Positions 36,400 through 44,137 of a stretch of 50,658 bases of DNA are shown here, piece by piece. Below the pieces are notes generated by a model that saw nothing but the letters and a program-made list of their open reading frames with translations, was not told the origin of the DNA and did not search any database. Each line of letters begins with the position of its first letter. Position 1 is the first letter of the stretch. The DNA is taken from positions 1 to 50,658 of the forward strand of contig CASICJ010000049.1 in the NCBI GenBank assembly GCA_949373085.1, in the 5' to 3' direction. Position numbers and translations under genes: made by a program. The DNA is from an uncultured Verrucomicrobiales bacterium. GTDB lineage: Bacteria; Verrucomicrobiota; Verrucomicrobiia; Verrucomicrobiales; Akkermansiaceae.

Positions 36400-36801
36400 C
36401 TACCAGAGATCGACCTTTTCCCACTCTACCGGTCCCCCAAAGCCTGGCACAAAATATCCTCGAAAAGCCTGAACCTGACCATTTCCTTTGATCACATAAA
36501 TAGCCTGGAGATCATCCTTCGAATCCCCGGTCTCAAGAAAACTTGCGGCAGCGATAGCATTATCCGGAATACCTTTCTGCGAAAACTGCCTTTTAGTGAT
36601 CATCGTAAAATTCCGAATATTTTCCTGAATCGGGTGTGGTTCCCCACCTGCCCGCACATAAAGCCCCATCCCACCCCCTGGTTGCCAGGGAGTTATGAAC
36701 TGAACTTCCAAAGGAGATGAGCGAGCTCGTTCATTCTGTTCCTCGCGAGCACAGGATTGCAGGAAAGAGAAAGAGCAGATTAAGACGAGGAGGTGATTCA
36801 T
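36400..36801 (-). CDS. Small lipoprotein, unknown function
   Basis: A protein of 133 residues beginning MNHLLVLICSFSFLQSCARE, a lipoprotein signal with LQSC. The mature part is short, with EVQFITPWQPGGGMGLYVRA and LQAIYVIKGNGQVQAFRGYF, and I see no named domain. It follows the OmpA-like gene on the same strand but after a strong terminator, so it is probably transcribed separately. Confidence 0.6.
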   Translation of the reverse strand: MNHLLVLICSFSFLQSCAREEQNERARSSPLEVQFITPWQPGGGMGLYVRAGGEPHPIQENIRNFTMITKRQFSQKGIPDNAIAAASFLETGDSKDDLQAIYVIKGNGQVQAFRGYFVPGFGGPVEWEKVDLW

Positions 36802-36862
36802 AAAAATGGATACAGGGGCAAGGGTGCGGCCAGTCTCGAAGTTTATCCAATCAAAACGCCCA

Positions 36863-36899
36863 CAAAAAACGGCGAAGTAGGGGTCCTACTTCACCGTTT
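36863..36899 (-). terminator. Rho-independent terminator of the OmpA-like gene
   Basis: On the minus strand a perfect-looking 14-base stem (AACGGTGAAGTAGG with CCTACTTCGCCGTT, one G-T pair) closes a short loop and is followed by TTTTTT. It lies 18 bases after the stop of the OmpA-like gene. Confidence 0.9.
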
Positions 36900-36917
36900 G
36901 TCCTAATTAGAAAATTT

Positions 36918-37586
36918 TTAATTAAGGGGAGCCAACTGAATACTCACCCGGCGGTTGGCCTGCCGACCTCCCTCAGTATTATTATTGGCAATCGGCTGAT
37001 CCATACCCCGCCCACTAACTTGAAATCTTTGAGACGCAACTGCTTGAGTCTTTAAAAACTGAGCCACACTATTGGCACGGGCCTCGGAAAGTCGGTAATT
37101 ATAGTCTCGCGCGCCCACGTTATCGGTGTGTCCGGTGATAGCGACCATGGTCTTACTGTATTTGTTCAAAACCTTGGCAACGGAGGTCAGAGTCGGATAA
37201 AACTGGCCAACAATACCCGAACTTCCTGTCGAAAAAGTAATATCTCCCGGCATCAACAAAGTAATCTGGTTTCCATTACGGCTAATTCCAACGCCGGCCC
37301 CTTCGAGTTCACGACGAAGCTCAGATTCCTGCTTATCCATGTAAGCCCCAATTCCAGATCCAGCAAGGGCACCAACGCCAGCCCCAAGTAATGCCCGTTG
37401 TTTCCTTTCCGTATTACTACCTCCAGACAAGGCTCCAATACCTGCCCCAAACAATCCACCGATAATTGCGCCAGTTGTTGCTTTCGCTTGCTGGGATTCA
37501 CCGGTGTATGGATTTGCCGTTTGACAAGAGGTCAGGGTCAAACTGCCAACTACAAAATATGCGACAACATTTTTAGTAAATTTCAT
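36918..37586 (-). CDS. OmpA-family lipoprotein with glycine zipper (YiaD-like)
   Basis: An outer-membrane lipoprotein of 222 residues that should bind peptidoglycan. Signal MKFTKNVVAYFVVGSLTLTS precedes the lipobox Cys. Residues about 35-85 are glycine-zipper repeats (GAIIGGLFGAGIGALSGG, LLGAGVGALAGSGIGAYM). The C-terminal OmpA domain has FSTGSSGIVGQFYPTLTSVA, VAITGHTDNVGARDYNYRLS, SEARANSVAQFL and NRRVSIQL, with the diaminopimelate-binding Asp and Arg present. The layout is that of E. coli YiaD. A strong terminator follows. Confidence 0.93.
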   Translation of the reverse strand: MKFTKNVVAYFVVGSLTLTSCQTANPYTGESQQAKATTGAIIGGLFGAGIGALSGGSNTERKQRALLGAGVGALAGSGIGAYMDKQESELRRELEGAGVGISRNGNQITLLMPGDITFSTGSSGIVGQFYPTLTSVAKVLNKYSKTMVAITGHTDNVGARDYNYRLSEARANSVAQFLKTQAVASQRFQVSGRGMDQPIANNNTEGGRQANRRVSIQLAPLN

Positions 37587-37673
37587 GCTCTAAAGGATAC
37601 CTCGAAAAATTAGTTAATCCACCCTAAATAACAGTTCGCCTTATCGGCAGGGTCTCACTATCCTTGGGAAGCT

Positions 37674-38162
37674 ATGCCAAATGCCTTACCCAATCCCATC
37701 GGAAACGTCTTTGCCCTCGACGAAGCGATCCTATCCAAAGGGAAATCTGCTTCAAGAAAAAGCTCCCGACTTCGCATGATCCAACCCGTGCAGCGCACAC
37801 AAGCCGCAAAGGTCCAACGCCTCCTCAATTTTCTTCAACCCGGAACTTACATTCGCCCGCACTGTCATCCTTTGGAACAAGCCACCGAGTCGGTATGCCT
37901 TCTCAATGGGCATCTAGAAGTTTTCATCTTCAATCCGCAGGGATCAATTCACACTCGGCACCATCTGACTCCCACTTCACCCCTCATTGATATCGAACCA
38001 AGAGTTTGGCACGGCATGATCGTCCATGAACCGGACACCGTAATCTTTGAAGTCAAAAAAGGCCCTTACAATCCAGCGACAGACAAGGAATTCGCCTCAT
38101 GGTCTCCCGAAGAAGACTCTCCCGAGGTAAAAGAATTCCTCGCCCGCCTTAACAAGGATTAA
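37674..38162 (+). CDS. WbuC-type cupin metalloprotein
   Basis: A protein of 162 residues. It carries the cupin block RLLNFLQPGTYIRPHCHPLE with two metal-binding histidines, then ATESVCLLNGHLEVFIFN and IDIEPRVWHGMIVHEPDTVI with a third His, followed by VKKGPYNPATDKEFASWSPEE. The pattern fits the WbuC family, small cupins found in surface polysaccharide loci with no proven reaction. It ends next to the convergent GH13 gene, whose stop abuts at 38163. No other O-antigen genes are visible. Confidence 0.8.
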   Translation: MPNALPNPIGNVFALDEAILSKGKSASRKSSRLRMIQPVQRTQAAKVQRLLNFLQPGTYIRPHCHPLEQATESVCLLNGHLEVFIFNPQGSIHTRHHLTPTSPLIDIEPRVWHGMIVHEPDTVIFEVKKGPYNPATDKEFASWSPEEDSPEVKEFLARLNKD

Positions 38163-39554
38163 TCAGTAAGGAAGATGCTTCCGGCGATTGGCTAGCCATA
38201 TACATTGATAAGGCGCTAGCACAACGTCACCCTCTTCATCTTCTAAAATGTCTCCCGAAATTAAATCTAACCACTCTTCGGTCGAAATTAAATTTATGGC
38301 TGCTACCGGAATCCGTTGTTCCTCACCTGAAACATTGTTGAGACAAAATATATTGCTTCGTCGGTCAACCGATTGACGCCAGAAAGAAAAGACCTGATCT
38401 CCCATGTGGAGAGTAAACTGAGTTGCGTTTGGATGAAAAGCAGCCTGCTTCCTTCGCAAATCAATTCGTTCCAGTAACTTTTTCAAAACACTGGCGTGAG
38501 GAGATTTTTCGTTGTCGAGTTCGATCCTAAGCTCGTCCGCATCCCATTGATGACGATTAATCCGACGACTTATTCCAGAACTGATCGCACGCTCTCGATC
38601 ATTCCGCGTTCCAAGCAGGCTATGAATATAGAAAGCTGGGACTCCTTCTAAGCCCAACAAGATAGTATGCGCACACAGGAATTTCTCTTCAGTTTGGAGT
38701 GCATCAAAAAGACTAATATTGATCTCGTATGAGCGTTTACCCCCACCGGGTAGAGCGCGCTCAGAAATCAGCCCACCATATTCCACCATTTTGCCCACCA
38801 TAGATTGAATCTCTTCATGCGACAACAAGCCCTCTGCCGGCCTGAGCCCGATCCCATCGTGCGATGCAATAAAATTAAAATACATCGTCCCAGGCTGGGC
38901 CGGAGGCATCCTCATTAACCATTGTATCAAACTGCGACAATCTCCGTAAGTCAGGGAATACAAAAGAAGCGGAGGAAGCGAAAAATTGTAAATTCCATGT
39001 GCCTCGTTTCCATTTCCGAAGTACGAAAGATTCTCCTGATTCGGAATATTAGTCTCCGTGATAATAACCGCATCAGGCTTGACGTGCTCAATTAAAGTCC
39101 GGAACAAACGGACCAACTCGTGGGTCTGCGGAAGATTAATGCACTCCGTTCCTGGCTCCTTCCAAACAAAGGCCACAGCATCAAGGCGGAAGACACTAAT
39201 CCCATGGTCGAGATGAGTCCGAATGATTTTAACGAACTCAACAAGAAGATCGTGATCACGAAAATTGAAATCAACCTGATCATGTCCAAAAGTACACCAA
39301 ACATGCTTTCTTCCCGACGCCGTCTCAGTGGGTCGCAAAAGTGGACTCGTTCGCGGTCGCACCACTTCGCTCAGATCATCAAGGGGTGACGCCTTCACAA
39401 AAAAGCGGCACCCCGGCTCCACATTCTTCTCAAATTGCCGGAACCACTCATGCGAAGTCGAACAGTGGTTCATGACGAGATCGGACATGATCCGATAATC
39501 TTGCGAAAGATTTTCGAGATCAGCCCAATCACCTAAATCAGAATTGACCTGGTC
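38163..39554 (-). CDS. GH13 sucrose/glucosylglycerate phosphorylase-like enzyme, N-terminus missing
   Basis: A cytoplasmic alpha-glucoside phosphorylase of the GH13_18 group, about 464 codons present. YRIMSDLVMNHCSTSHEWFR (region I), ISVFRLDAVAFVWKE with the nucleophile Asp, DAVIITETNIPNQEN with the acid/base Glu and MYFNFIASHDGIGLRPAEGL (region IV with HD) are all visible, followed by GVPAFYIHSLLGTRND. These blocks fit sucrose phosphorylase and its relatives better than amylase. The gene is cut at its 5' end: codons before DQVNSD are adapter sequence. Roughly the first 80-100 residues, including the start of the barrel, are therefore missing. The open frame continuing to 39596 is an artefact. 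Confidence 0.88.
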   Translation of the reverse strand, partial: DQVNSDLGDWADLENLSQDYRIMSDLVMNHCSTSHEWFRQFEKNVEPGCRFFVKASPLDDLSEVVRPRTSPLLRPTETASGRKHVWCTFGHDQVDFNFRDHDLLVEFVKIIRTHLDHGISVFRLDAVAFVWKEPGTECINLPQTHELVRLFRTLIEHVKPDAVIITETNIPNQENLSYFGNGNEAHGIYNFSLPPLLLYSLTYGDCRSLIQWLMRMPPAQPGTMYFNFIASHDGIGLRPAEGLLSHEEIQSMVGKMVEYGGLISERALPGGGKRSYEINISLFDALQTEEKFLCAHTILLGLEGVPAFYIHSLLGTRNDRERAISSGISRRINRHQWDADELRIELDNEKSPHASVLKKLLERIDLRRKQAAFHPNATQFTLHMGDQVFSFWRQSVDRRSNIFCLNNVSGEEQRIPVAAINLISTEEWLDLISGDILEDEEGDVVLAPYQCIWLANRRKHLPY

Positions 39555-39607
39555 AGTACTCTGCGTTGATACCACTGCTTTAAGCAGTGGTATCAACGCA
39601 GAGTACT
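39555..39607. other. Synthetic adapter dimer at a chimeric join
   Basis: A 53-base perfect palindrome around one central T. The right arm starts AAGCAGTGGTATCAACGCAG and goes on GAGTACT; the left arm is its exact reverse complement. This is the well-known SMART-type cDNA/PCR primer sequence, not a natural site. The final T of each arm looks like the T of a TA-ligated adapter. Left of it the sequence is verrucomicrobial, right of it cyanobacterial. Two amplified fragments were therefore ligated or co-amplified and then assembled as one contig. Confidence 0.97.
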
Positions 39608-39673
39608 ATTCACAGCTGTTGAACTACTGCATCTGGTGTTTATGAGCGTTAATGTGTAATCCCCCATCACCCG

Positions 39674-39700
39674 ACCTGTCCTTGAGACAGGTTTTTTTTT
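39674..39700 (+). terminator. Rho-independent terminator of a truncated upstream gene
   Basis: The stem ACCTGTC with GACAGGT, loop CTTGA, is followed by a run of T. Whatever gene it ends lay to the left in the cyanobacterial genome and was lost at the join. About 50 bases of possible coding sequence remain (39608-39656), too few to identify. Confidence 0.9.
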
Positions 39701-39901
39701 GGATGCACGCTACGGGTGGTGTGCGAAAAGCTTTTTCGTGCCGAGCTGTCCATAGGTTGAAAACGTAATTATTGGATCGATTGGGCGTTGTGATTGCGTG
39801 GAGATCAGGCAATAGGGGCGCCTGATCTTGTCTGTTGCTTTTCGAAAAGCCCTGCGCCGCAGTCGGTTCATATTTTTAAACCGGCCTTGTCACGAAACAA
39901 C

Positions 39902-40063
39902 ATGTCCGCTCTTCATTTTTTCTTTAGGTTTGGTCCAACAGTTTTGGTTGGAGCTCCCAATCTCGCCATGGCCAATTCCCCGAAGGACCTTGGATTGTTG
40001 GCAGGTACGTTCCTCGTTGGGCTTGGTGCTCTCGAGATGATGTTGCACGCCTTTGGCTTATGA
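39902..40063 (+). CDS. Possible small hydrophobic protein
   Basis: A 53-residue frame starting MSALHFFFRFGPTVLVGAPN and ending DLGLLAGTFLVGLGALEMML HAFGL, with one clear membrane segment. Small one-helix proteins are common beside photosynthesis and housekeeping genes of marine Synechococcus, but I do not recognise this one. The stop lies 26 bases from the end of the convergent MBL-fold gene. The rest of 39701-39901 shows nothing certain. Confidence 0.35.
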   Translation: MSALHFFFRFGPTVLVGAPNLAMANSPKDLGLLAGTFLVGLGALEMMLHAFGL

Positions 40064-40089
40064 CCTCAGCGTGATCACTTCATCACCGG

Positions 40090-40812
40090 TCACCGCATCA
40101 CCGTCACCACGGTTGAATCATCGAGCTGTCCTGGAAGGGTGATCGAGCGCCCCACCTGGCGAATGTTGGTACCGGCCATGGCATCAAGGAAGGGCTGAAC
40201 ACCGCCTTGATCACAGCCCTCAGGAGGGTCGCCGATCACATATTGCACGGGGATCACGCGCTTGGGATTGAGCTGGGTAACGAGGGCCGCGGCTTCGTCT
40301 CCATCAAAAATTTTGCTACCGCCGCCAACGCCAATGATCAAGACATCTGGCCGCCCAAGTAGCACCTGATCAGCGCCGGTGATGGGGCCAGCAGTGGCAC
40401 CGATATGGGCAAAGTTCAAGCCTCCCTGTGTCCAGCGCCAGATGGTCGCATTGCCAAAACGTCGACCGCCCATTCGGTCGTGCGGACTGCCAAAGCCTTC
40501 GAGGTTGAGCCCACCGATCCGATAGGCCCCTGGTTCCACCAAATATCGGCCTCCGGCGATGCCCCGTGCCCCTTCATCGGCAAGCTGAGAACTCGCCAAA
40601 ATGATCCCTGCATTCACTCGAGGCTCTGGAAGTCCTGCTGCACATCCAACGGATTGATAAGGATTAAGCAGCACAGACTGTCCGCCGCCCTGGATCAACA
40701 GAGCCCGCTGGCCATAGCTGTTAATGCTCACTCCTCCGCCGGCATGGGCGGCCCCTTGTAGAGAAAGCGCCATGCCTGCGGCGGCGATCACGGCAGAGCG
40801 CAGAAGGGTCAT
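40090..40812 (-). CDS. Secreted MBL-fold protein lacking the metal-binding histidines
   Basis: From the ATG at 40812 the protein reads MTLLRSAVIAAAGMALSLQG then AAHAGG, a signal peptide, and has 240 residues. The layout is that of UPF0173-like metallo-beta-lactamase-fold hydrolases: GQRALLIQGGGQSVLLNPYQ, then a block aligned with the THxHxDH signature that here reads ILASSQLADEGA, then LNFAHIGATAGPITGAD where the Asp ligand is missing, and RPDVLIIGVGG. All expected ligands seem replaced, so a hydrolase function is doubtful. It is the last gene of the prfB-to-trpG minus-strand run. Confidence 0.75.
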   Translation of the reverse strand: MTLLRSAVIAAAGMALSLQGAAHAGGGVSINSYGQRALLIQGGGQSVLLNPYQSVGCAAGLPEPRVNAGIILASSQLADEGARGIAGGRYLVEPGAYRIGGLNLEGFGSPHDRMGGRRFGNATIWRWTQGGLNFAHIGATAGPITGADQVLLGRPDVLIIGVGGGSKIFDGDEAAALVTQLNPKRVIPVQYVIGDPPEGCDQGGVQPFLDAMAGTNIRQVGRSITLPGQLDDSTVVTVMR

Positions 40813-40846
40813 AGAAAAACTAAAATTGAGCACGAAGCTAACAGCG

Positions 40847-41440
40847 TTAACTTCCAGCCTCCCTCAAGAAATTGGCGAGGAGCTGGTGACCGCAGTCTGT
40901 AAGCACACTTTCTGGATGGAACTGCACTCCCTGTAGGTGGGGGTAGTCCCGATGGCGCAAACCCATCACCATGCCGTCGGCAAGCCAAGCGGTTACCTCG
41001 AGGCAGTCCGGCAGGCTGTCTCGATCGGCTACAAGGCTGTGATAGCGCGTGGCCGTGAGGGGTTGGGGGAGTCCGGCAAATACCCCTTCACCGTCGTGCA
41101 ACACCGGTGAGGTTTTGCCATGCATCAGTTCTGGAGCACGCACCACTGTCCCTCCATACACCTGGGCGAGAGCCTGATGGCCCAGGCATACCCCCAAGGT
41201 GGGAGTTGTGGGAGACAGATCTCTTAAAACATCGAGGCAGACGCCGGACTGGTTGGGATCGCCCGGGCCTGGGGACAGGAGAATGGCTTTGGGATTGAGA
41301 CGACGAATCTCCGCAAGGCTGAGGGCATCGTTCCGCTCCACCCTGAGATCAGCGGCCACTGGATGTTGAGGCGCGAGTTCGCCGAGATATTGCACCAGAT
41401 TGAAGGTGAAGCTGTCGTAGTTATCAATGACCAGCAACAT
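40847..41440 (-). CDS. trpG: Anthranilate/aminodeoxychorismate synthase glutamine amidotransferase subunit
   Basis: A class I glutamine amidotransferase of 197 residues that supplies ammonia to TrpE or PabB for tryptophan or folate synthesis. [20 protein letters not shown] is the family start, [15 protein letters not shown] the oxyanion region, [16 protein letters not shown] the nucleophile Cys, and [16 protein letters not shown] the His-Glu pair. The ATG at 41440 is used rather than the TTG at 41446. It follows dgkA by 27 bases on the minus strand. Cyanobacteria often have a single subunit serving both pathways, so trpG/pabA cannot be separated here. Confidence 0.93.
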   Translation of the reverse strand: MLLVIDNYDSFTFNLVQYLGELAPQHPVAADLRVERNDALSLAEIRRLNPKAILLSPGPGDPNQSGVCLDVLRDLSPTTPTLGVCLGHQALAQVYGGTVVRAPELMHGKTSPVLHDGEGVFAGLPQPLTATRYHSLVADRDSLPDCLEVTAWLADGMVMGLRHRDYPHLQGVQFHPESVLTDCGHQLLANFLREAGS

Positions 41441-41467
41441 CAGCAAAGTGGTGGCGAAAGGGTGGGG

Positions 41468-41929
41468 TTAAAGCCCTAAATGAAGAATTAAGGGAGGCAA
41501 GATCAGGAATGTGGCAATCAGCATTGAACTGATTGCGGCTGTCAGAACAGCGGCTGCTGCACAGTCTTTCGCAATGCGAGCGAGGGGGTGGTATCTCCTA
41601 CCAATGGCGAGGTCGACCACGGCTTCCATGGCCGTGTTCAGCAGTTCCAACACCAGAACGGCCGTCACGGTAAGCACCAGTACGGCTAAGCGGATGAGAT
41701 CAAGCTGAAGCCAACCGGCCAAAGCAAACACCACCGAGCCGATCAGCACATGGATGCGGAAGTTGCGTTGGGTGGCGAAGGCATAACCCAATCCCTGGGC
41801 GGCGTAACGGAAGCTGGCCGAAAGATTCCCAGCGATGCGCCAGCTTCGATGCCGGAGGGAACGGGCCATCACTGCAACCTCATGAGGTGCTGGTTTGGTG
41901 GAGGGAGGCCTTCTCGTCGTTGTAGGCAT
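41468..41929 (-). CDS. dgkA: Diacylglycerol kinase (DgkA family)
   Basis: A small inner-membrane lipid kinase of up to 153 residues that phosphorylates diacylglycerol or undecaprenol. After a polar start come GYAFATQRNFRIHVLIGSVV, VLVLELLNTAMEAVVDLAIG with the catalytic E and conserved NTA, and RIAKDCAAAAVLTAAISS with AKDxAA. Three membrane helices are evident. The ATG at 41929 overlaps ybeY by 50 bases; the ATG at 41869 would avoid overlap and give a protein of normal length, so either start is possible. Confidence 0.9.
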   Translation of the reverse strand: MPTTTRRPPSTKPAPHEVAVMARSLRHRSWRIAGNLSASFRYAAQGLGYAFATQRNFRIHVLIGSVVFALAGWLQLDLIRLAVLVLTVTAVLVLELLNTAMEAVVDLAIGRRYHPLARIAKDCAAAAVLTAAISSMLIATFLILPPLILHLGL

Positions 41930-42485
41930 CAGGACTCACTCGATCTCCACAAGTGTTTGTCCATTTGTCCTTGGGCAGAACGTTACCGGTAATGTCCAGC
42001 AGATGCTCCTGAAGGGCCAGCATTGCGCTGAGGCTTCGCTCATCGGGATGGTCCCAGCCCAAGAGGTGTAGGAGGCCATGACTGATCAGCCAATGCAGTT
42101 CGTAGCGCAGGCTGTGGTCGTGATCTGCGGCCTGTCGATGAGCGGTGTCGAGCGACACGATGATGTCGCCGAGTTCCACCGCTGCTCCCTCCAGCCAGTC
42201 GGGTGTGTCGTCGAGCGCAGCAAAGGACAACACATCGGTGGGACCTGATTTCTGCCGCCATTGGCTGTTGAGTTCAGCGATTCCCGCATCGTCGGTGAAG
42301 CGCAATCCGAGGCTCACCTCTGGTGCCAGTCGGACGACAGACGGACAAGAAAGATCAGGATTTGAACGGACGTGCTCAATCCACTGCAACAGCACCGGCG
42401 CCCAGGTTGCGTTCGATAGCAAGCTCCCATCGTGTGGTCCATCAATGTCCACACCACTCGCATCAAGGGAGAGGTCCAGCTCCAT
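41880..42485 (-). CDS. ybeY: Endoribonuclease YbeY (16S rRNA maturation)
   Basis: A zinc-dependent RNase involved in 16S rRNA 3' end processing and ribosome quality control. The protein has 201 residues. VSLGLRFTDDAGIAELNSQW and GPTDVLSFAALDD form the family's core, ELGDIIVSLDTA follows, and LHWLISHGLLHLLGWDHPDE is the HGxLHLxGxDH zinc motif. The N-terminus is longer than in E. coli. The ATG lies three bases after the stop of DUF3285. Confidence 0.94.
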   Translation of the reverse strand: MELDLSLDASGVDIDGPHDGSLLSNATWAPVLLQWIEHVRSNPDLSCPSVVRLAPEVSLGLRFTDDAGIAELNSQWRQKSGPTDVLSFAALDDTPDWLEGAAVELGDIIVSLDTAHRQAADHDHSLRYELHWLISHGLLHLLGWDHPDERSLSAMLALQEHLLDITGNVLPKDKWTNTCGDRVSPDAYNDEKASLHQTSTS

Positions 42486-42488
42486 GGC

Positions 42489-42665
42489 CTACTGGGGCAA
42501 GGTTGGCCGGCCTAACCAAGCCACCAGGGTGATGAAGCCAAGGAGCCCAACTGCGGTGAGGCCGAAGTGAAGCAAGCTTTGGCGTCCCTTACGCACCATG
42601 TTGCGCATCGCTAGCTTCACGAAGCTGGGCGGCGGAGTGGTGGGCTGGTTGGACTCGGTGCTCAT
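42489..42665 (-). CDS. DUF3285 small membrane protein
   Basis: Fifty-eight residues: MSTESNQPTTPPPSFVKLAM, a basic stretch (RNMVRKGRQS) and one membrane helix LLHFGLTAVGLLGFITLVAW, ending GRPTLPQ. The PPPSFVKLAMRNMVRK pattern is that of DUF3285, a short protein found across cyanobacteria, usually between prfB and ybeY. It sits six bases after the prfB stop and three before the ybeY start. Its function is unknown. Confidence 0.88.
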   Translation of the reverse strand: MSTESNQPTTPPPSFVKLAMRNMVRKGRQSLLHFGLTAVGLLGFITLVAWLGRPTLPQ

Positions 42666-42671
42666 GGACGG

Positions 42672-43800
42672 TCAGCTGTCGGCATCGTCGCCGGGTCGGT
42701 CGACACCCTGCCGCAGAGAGGCGTCGATGAAGGGATCAAGTGCGCCATCCATCACCGCTTGCACATCGTTGGTTTCCTCTTGAGTGCGCAGGTCTTTCAC
42801 CATTTGATAGGGATGGAACACGTAGTTACGGATCTGGTTCCCCCAGGCGGCTTCCACGATGTCGCCACGAATGTCGGCGATTTCAGCGGCCCTTTGTTCT
42901 TGGGCGATCACCAATAATTTGGCCTTCAGCAGCGCCATGGCCTTCTCCTTGTTTTGGAGTTGTGATCGCTCTTGGGTGCACCGCACCGCCAAGCCGGTGG
43001 GTAAGTGCTGGATGCGAACGGCTGTTTCCACTTTGTTGACGTTCTGACCACCGGCACCACCGGAGCGCGATGTGGTCACCTCTAAATCTTTTTCAGGAAT
43101 ATCGATACCGACGTCTTCCTCCAGTTTTGGCATCACTTCGATGCCGGCGAAGCTGGTTTGGCGTTTGTCGTTGGCATTAAACGGCGAAATCCGGACCAAT
43201 CGATGGGTGCCTTTTTCGTTACGGAGGTAGCCATAGGCGTAGCGGCCCTCCACTTCAATGGTGGCGCTTTTAAGTCCTGCTTCTTCTCCTTCGCTCATTT
43301 CGTTGATGGTCACCCTCATGTCGTGGTCTTCGGCCCAACGGGTGTACATGCGCAGCAGCATTTGGGCCCAGTCCTGGGCATCGGTGCCACCGGCACCGGC
43401 ATTGATGCTGAGCACTGCGCCTTCTTTGTCGTACTCACCGCTCAGCAACCGCTGGAGTTCCCAGCGATCGAGTCCCTGGCGCAATTCAGTGAGGCCCTGG
43501 TGCGCCTCCGCCAGCATCTCTTCGTCCGCCTCTAGTTCGTACAACTCGAGAGTCGCCTTGGCGTCATCAATGGCGCTGCGCCAGTCGGCCAATTGCTGCA
43601 GTTGGGCCTTCACCTCATCGAGGCGCCGCATTTGCTTCTGCGCATTTTGCTGGTCGTTCCAGAACTCTGGTTGTGCGGCGAGTTGTTCGAGATCCTGCTG
43701 TCTGGCTTTGAGTGCAGGTACGTCAAAGACAGTCCTGGGCATGGCCCAGGCGGTCAGTGAGCTCAGACAGGTCGCGCTTGAAGTCGGTGAGATCCAGCAA
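42672..43800 (-). CDS. prfB: Peptide chain release factor 2, with programmed +1 frameshift
   Basis: RF2 ends translation at UGA and UAA. Domain motifs are clear: the anticodon-like tripeptide SPF in [19 protein letters not shown], and [20 protein letters not shown] with the universal GGQ that triggers hydrolysis. The N-terminal 25 codons (from the TTG at 43800: [20 protein letters not shown] then AQDCL) are in one frame and end at an in-frame TGA. The rest, [20 protein letters not shown] onward, is in the +1 frame. The site reads CTT TGA C, as in E. coli, and the TGA is codon 26, also as in E. coli. The total is about 375 residues. An open frame starting only at 43742 would lose the true N-terminus. 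Confidence 0.95.
43722..43728 (-). promoter_or_regulatory. prfB: Programmed +1 frameshift site of prfB (CTTTGAC)
   Basis: The ribosome must slip from CTT onto TTT so that the TGA is skipped and GAC is read next. AGGA four bases upstream of CTT can act as the internal Shine-Dalgarno-like stimulator. Low RF2 increases slippage, so the site is an autoregulatory switch. Confidence 0.93.
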
Positions 43801-43876
43801 GGACTCGGCCTTAATCAACTCTGAAGCTATCAGCGCATTCGCTGCATAGAGTCGCTGCAACGGAGCTTTTTTTGTC

Positions 43877-44134
43877 ATGGCCAAGGTTGAGATCTACACC
43901 TGGCAAACGTGTCCGTTCTGCGTCCGTGCCAAAGCGCTGCTGGATGGCAAGGGTGCGACCTACACGGAGATCAGTGTTGATGGTGATGAGCCGGGTCGTG
44001 ATGCCATGGCCGCTCGCGGCAATGGGCGCCGCAGTGTGCCTCAGATCTTTATCAACGATGCCCATGTGGGGGGATGTGATGAATTGCATGGTTTGGAGCG
44101 AGCCGGAAAGCTCGACGCCCTTTTGAACGCCTGA
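43877..44134 (+). CDS. grxC: Glutaredoxin 3
   Basis: A small thiol oxidoreductase of 85 residues that reduces disulfides with glutathione. MAKVEIYTWQTCPFCVRAKA contains the active-site CPFC, RRSVPQIFINDAHVGGCDEL holds the cis-proline (TVP-like SVPQ) and the GGCDEL glutathione-binding end. It is divergent from prfB. The gshB start comes three bases after its stop, linking glutathione use and glutathione synthesis in one transcript. Confidence 0.95.
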   Translation: MAKVEIYTWQTCPFCVRAKALLDGKGATYTEISVDGDEPGRDAMAARGNGRRSVPQIFINDAHVGGCDELHGLERAGKLDALLNA

Positions 44135-44137
44135 TCC

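Noticed and set aside
39555..39607. Natural palindrome, attachment site or recombination site between two gene sets
   Set aside because: Both arms match a known laboratory primer exactly, and the species signature changes at the same base.
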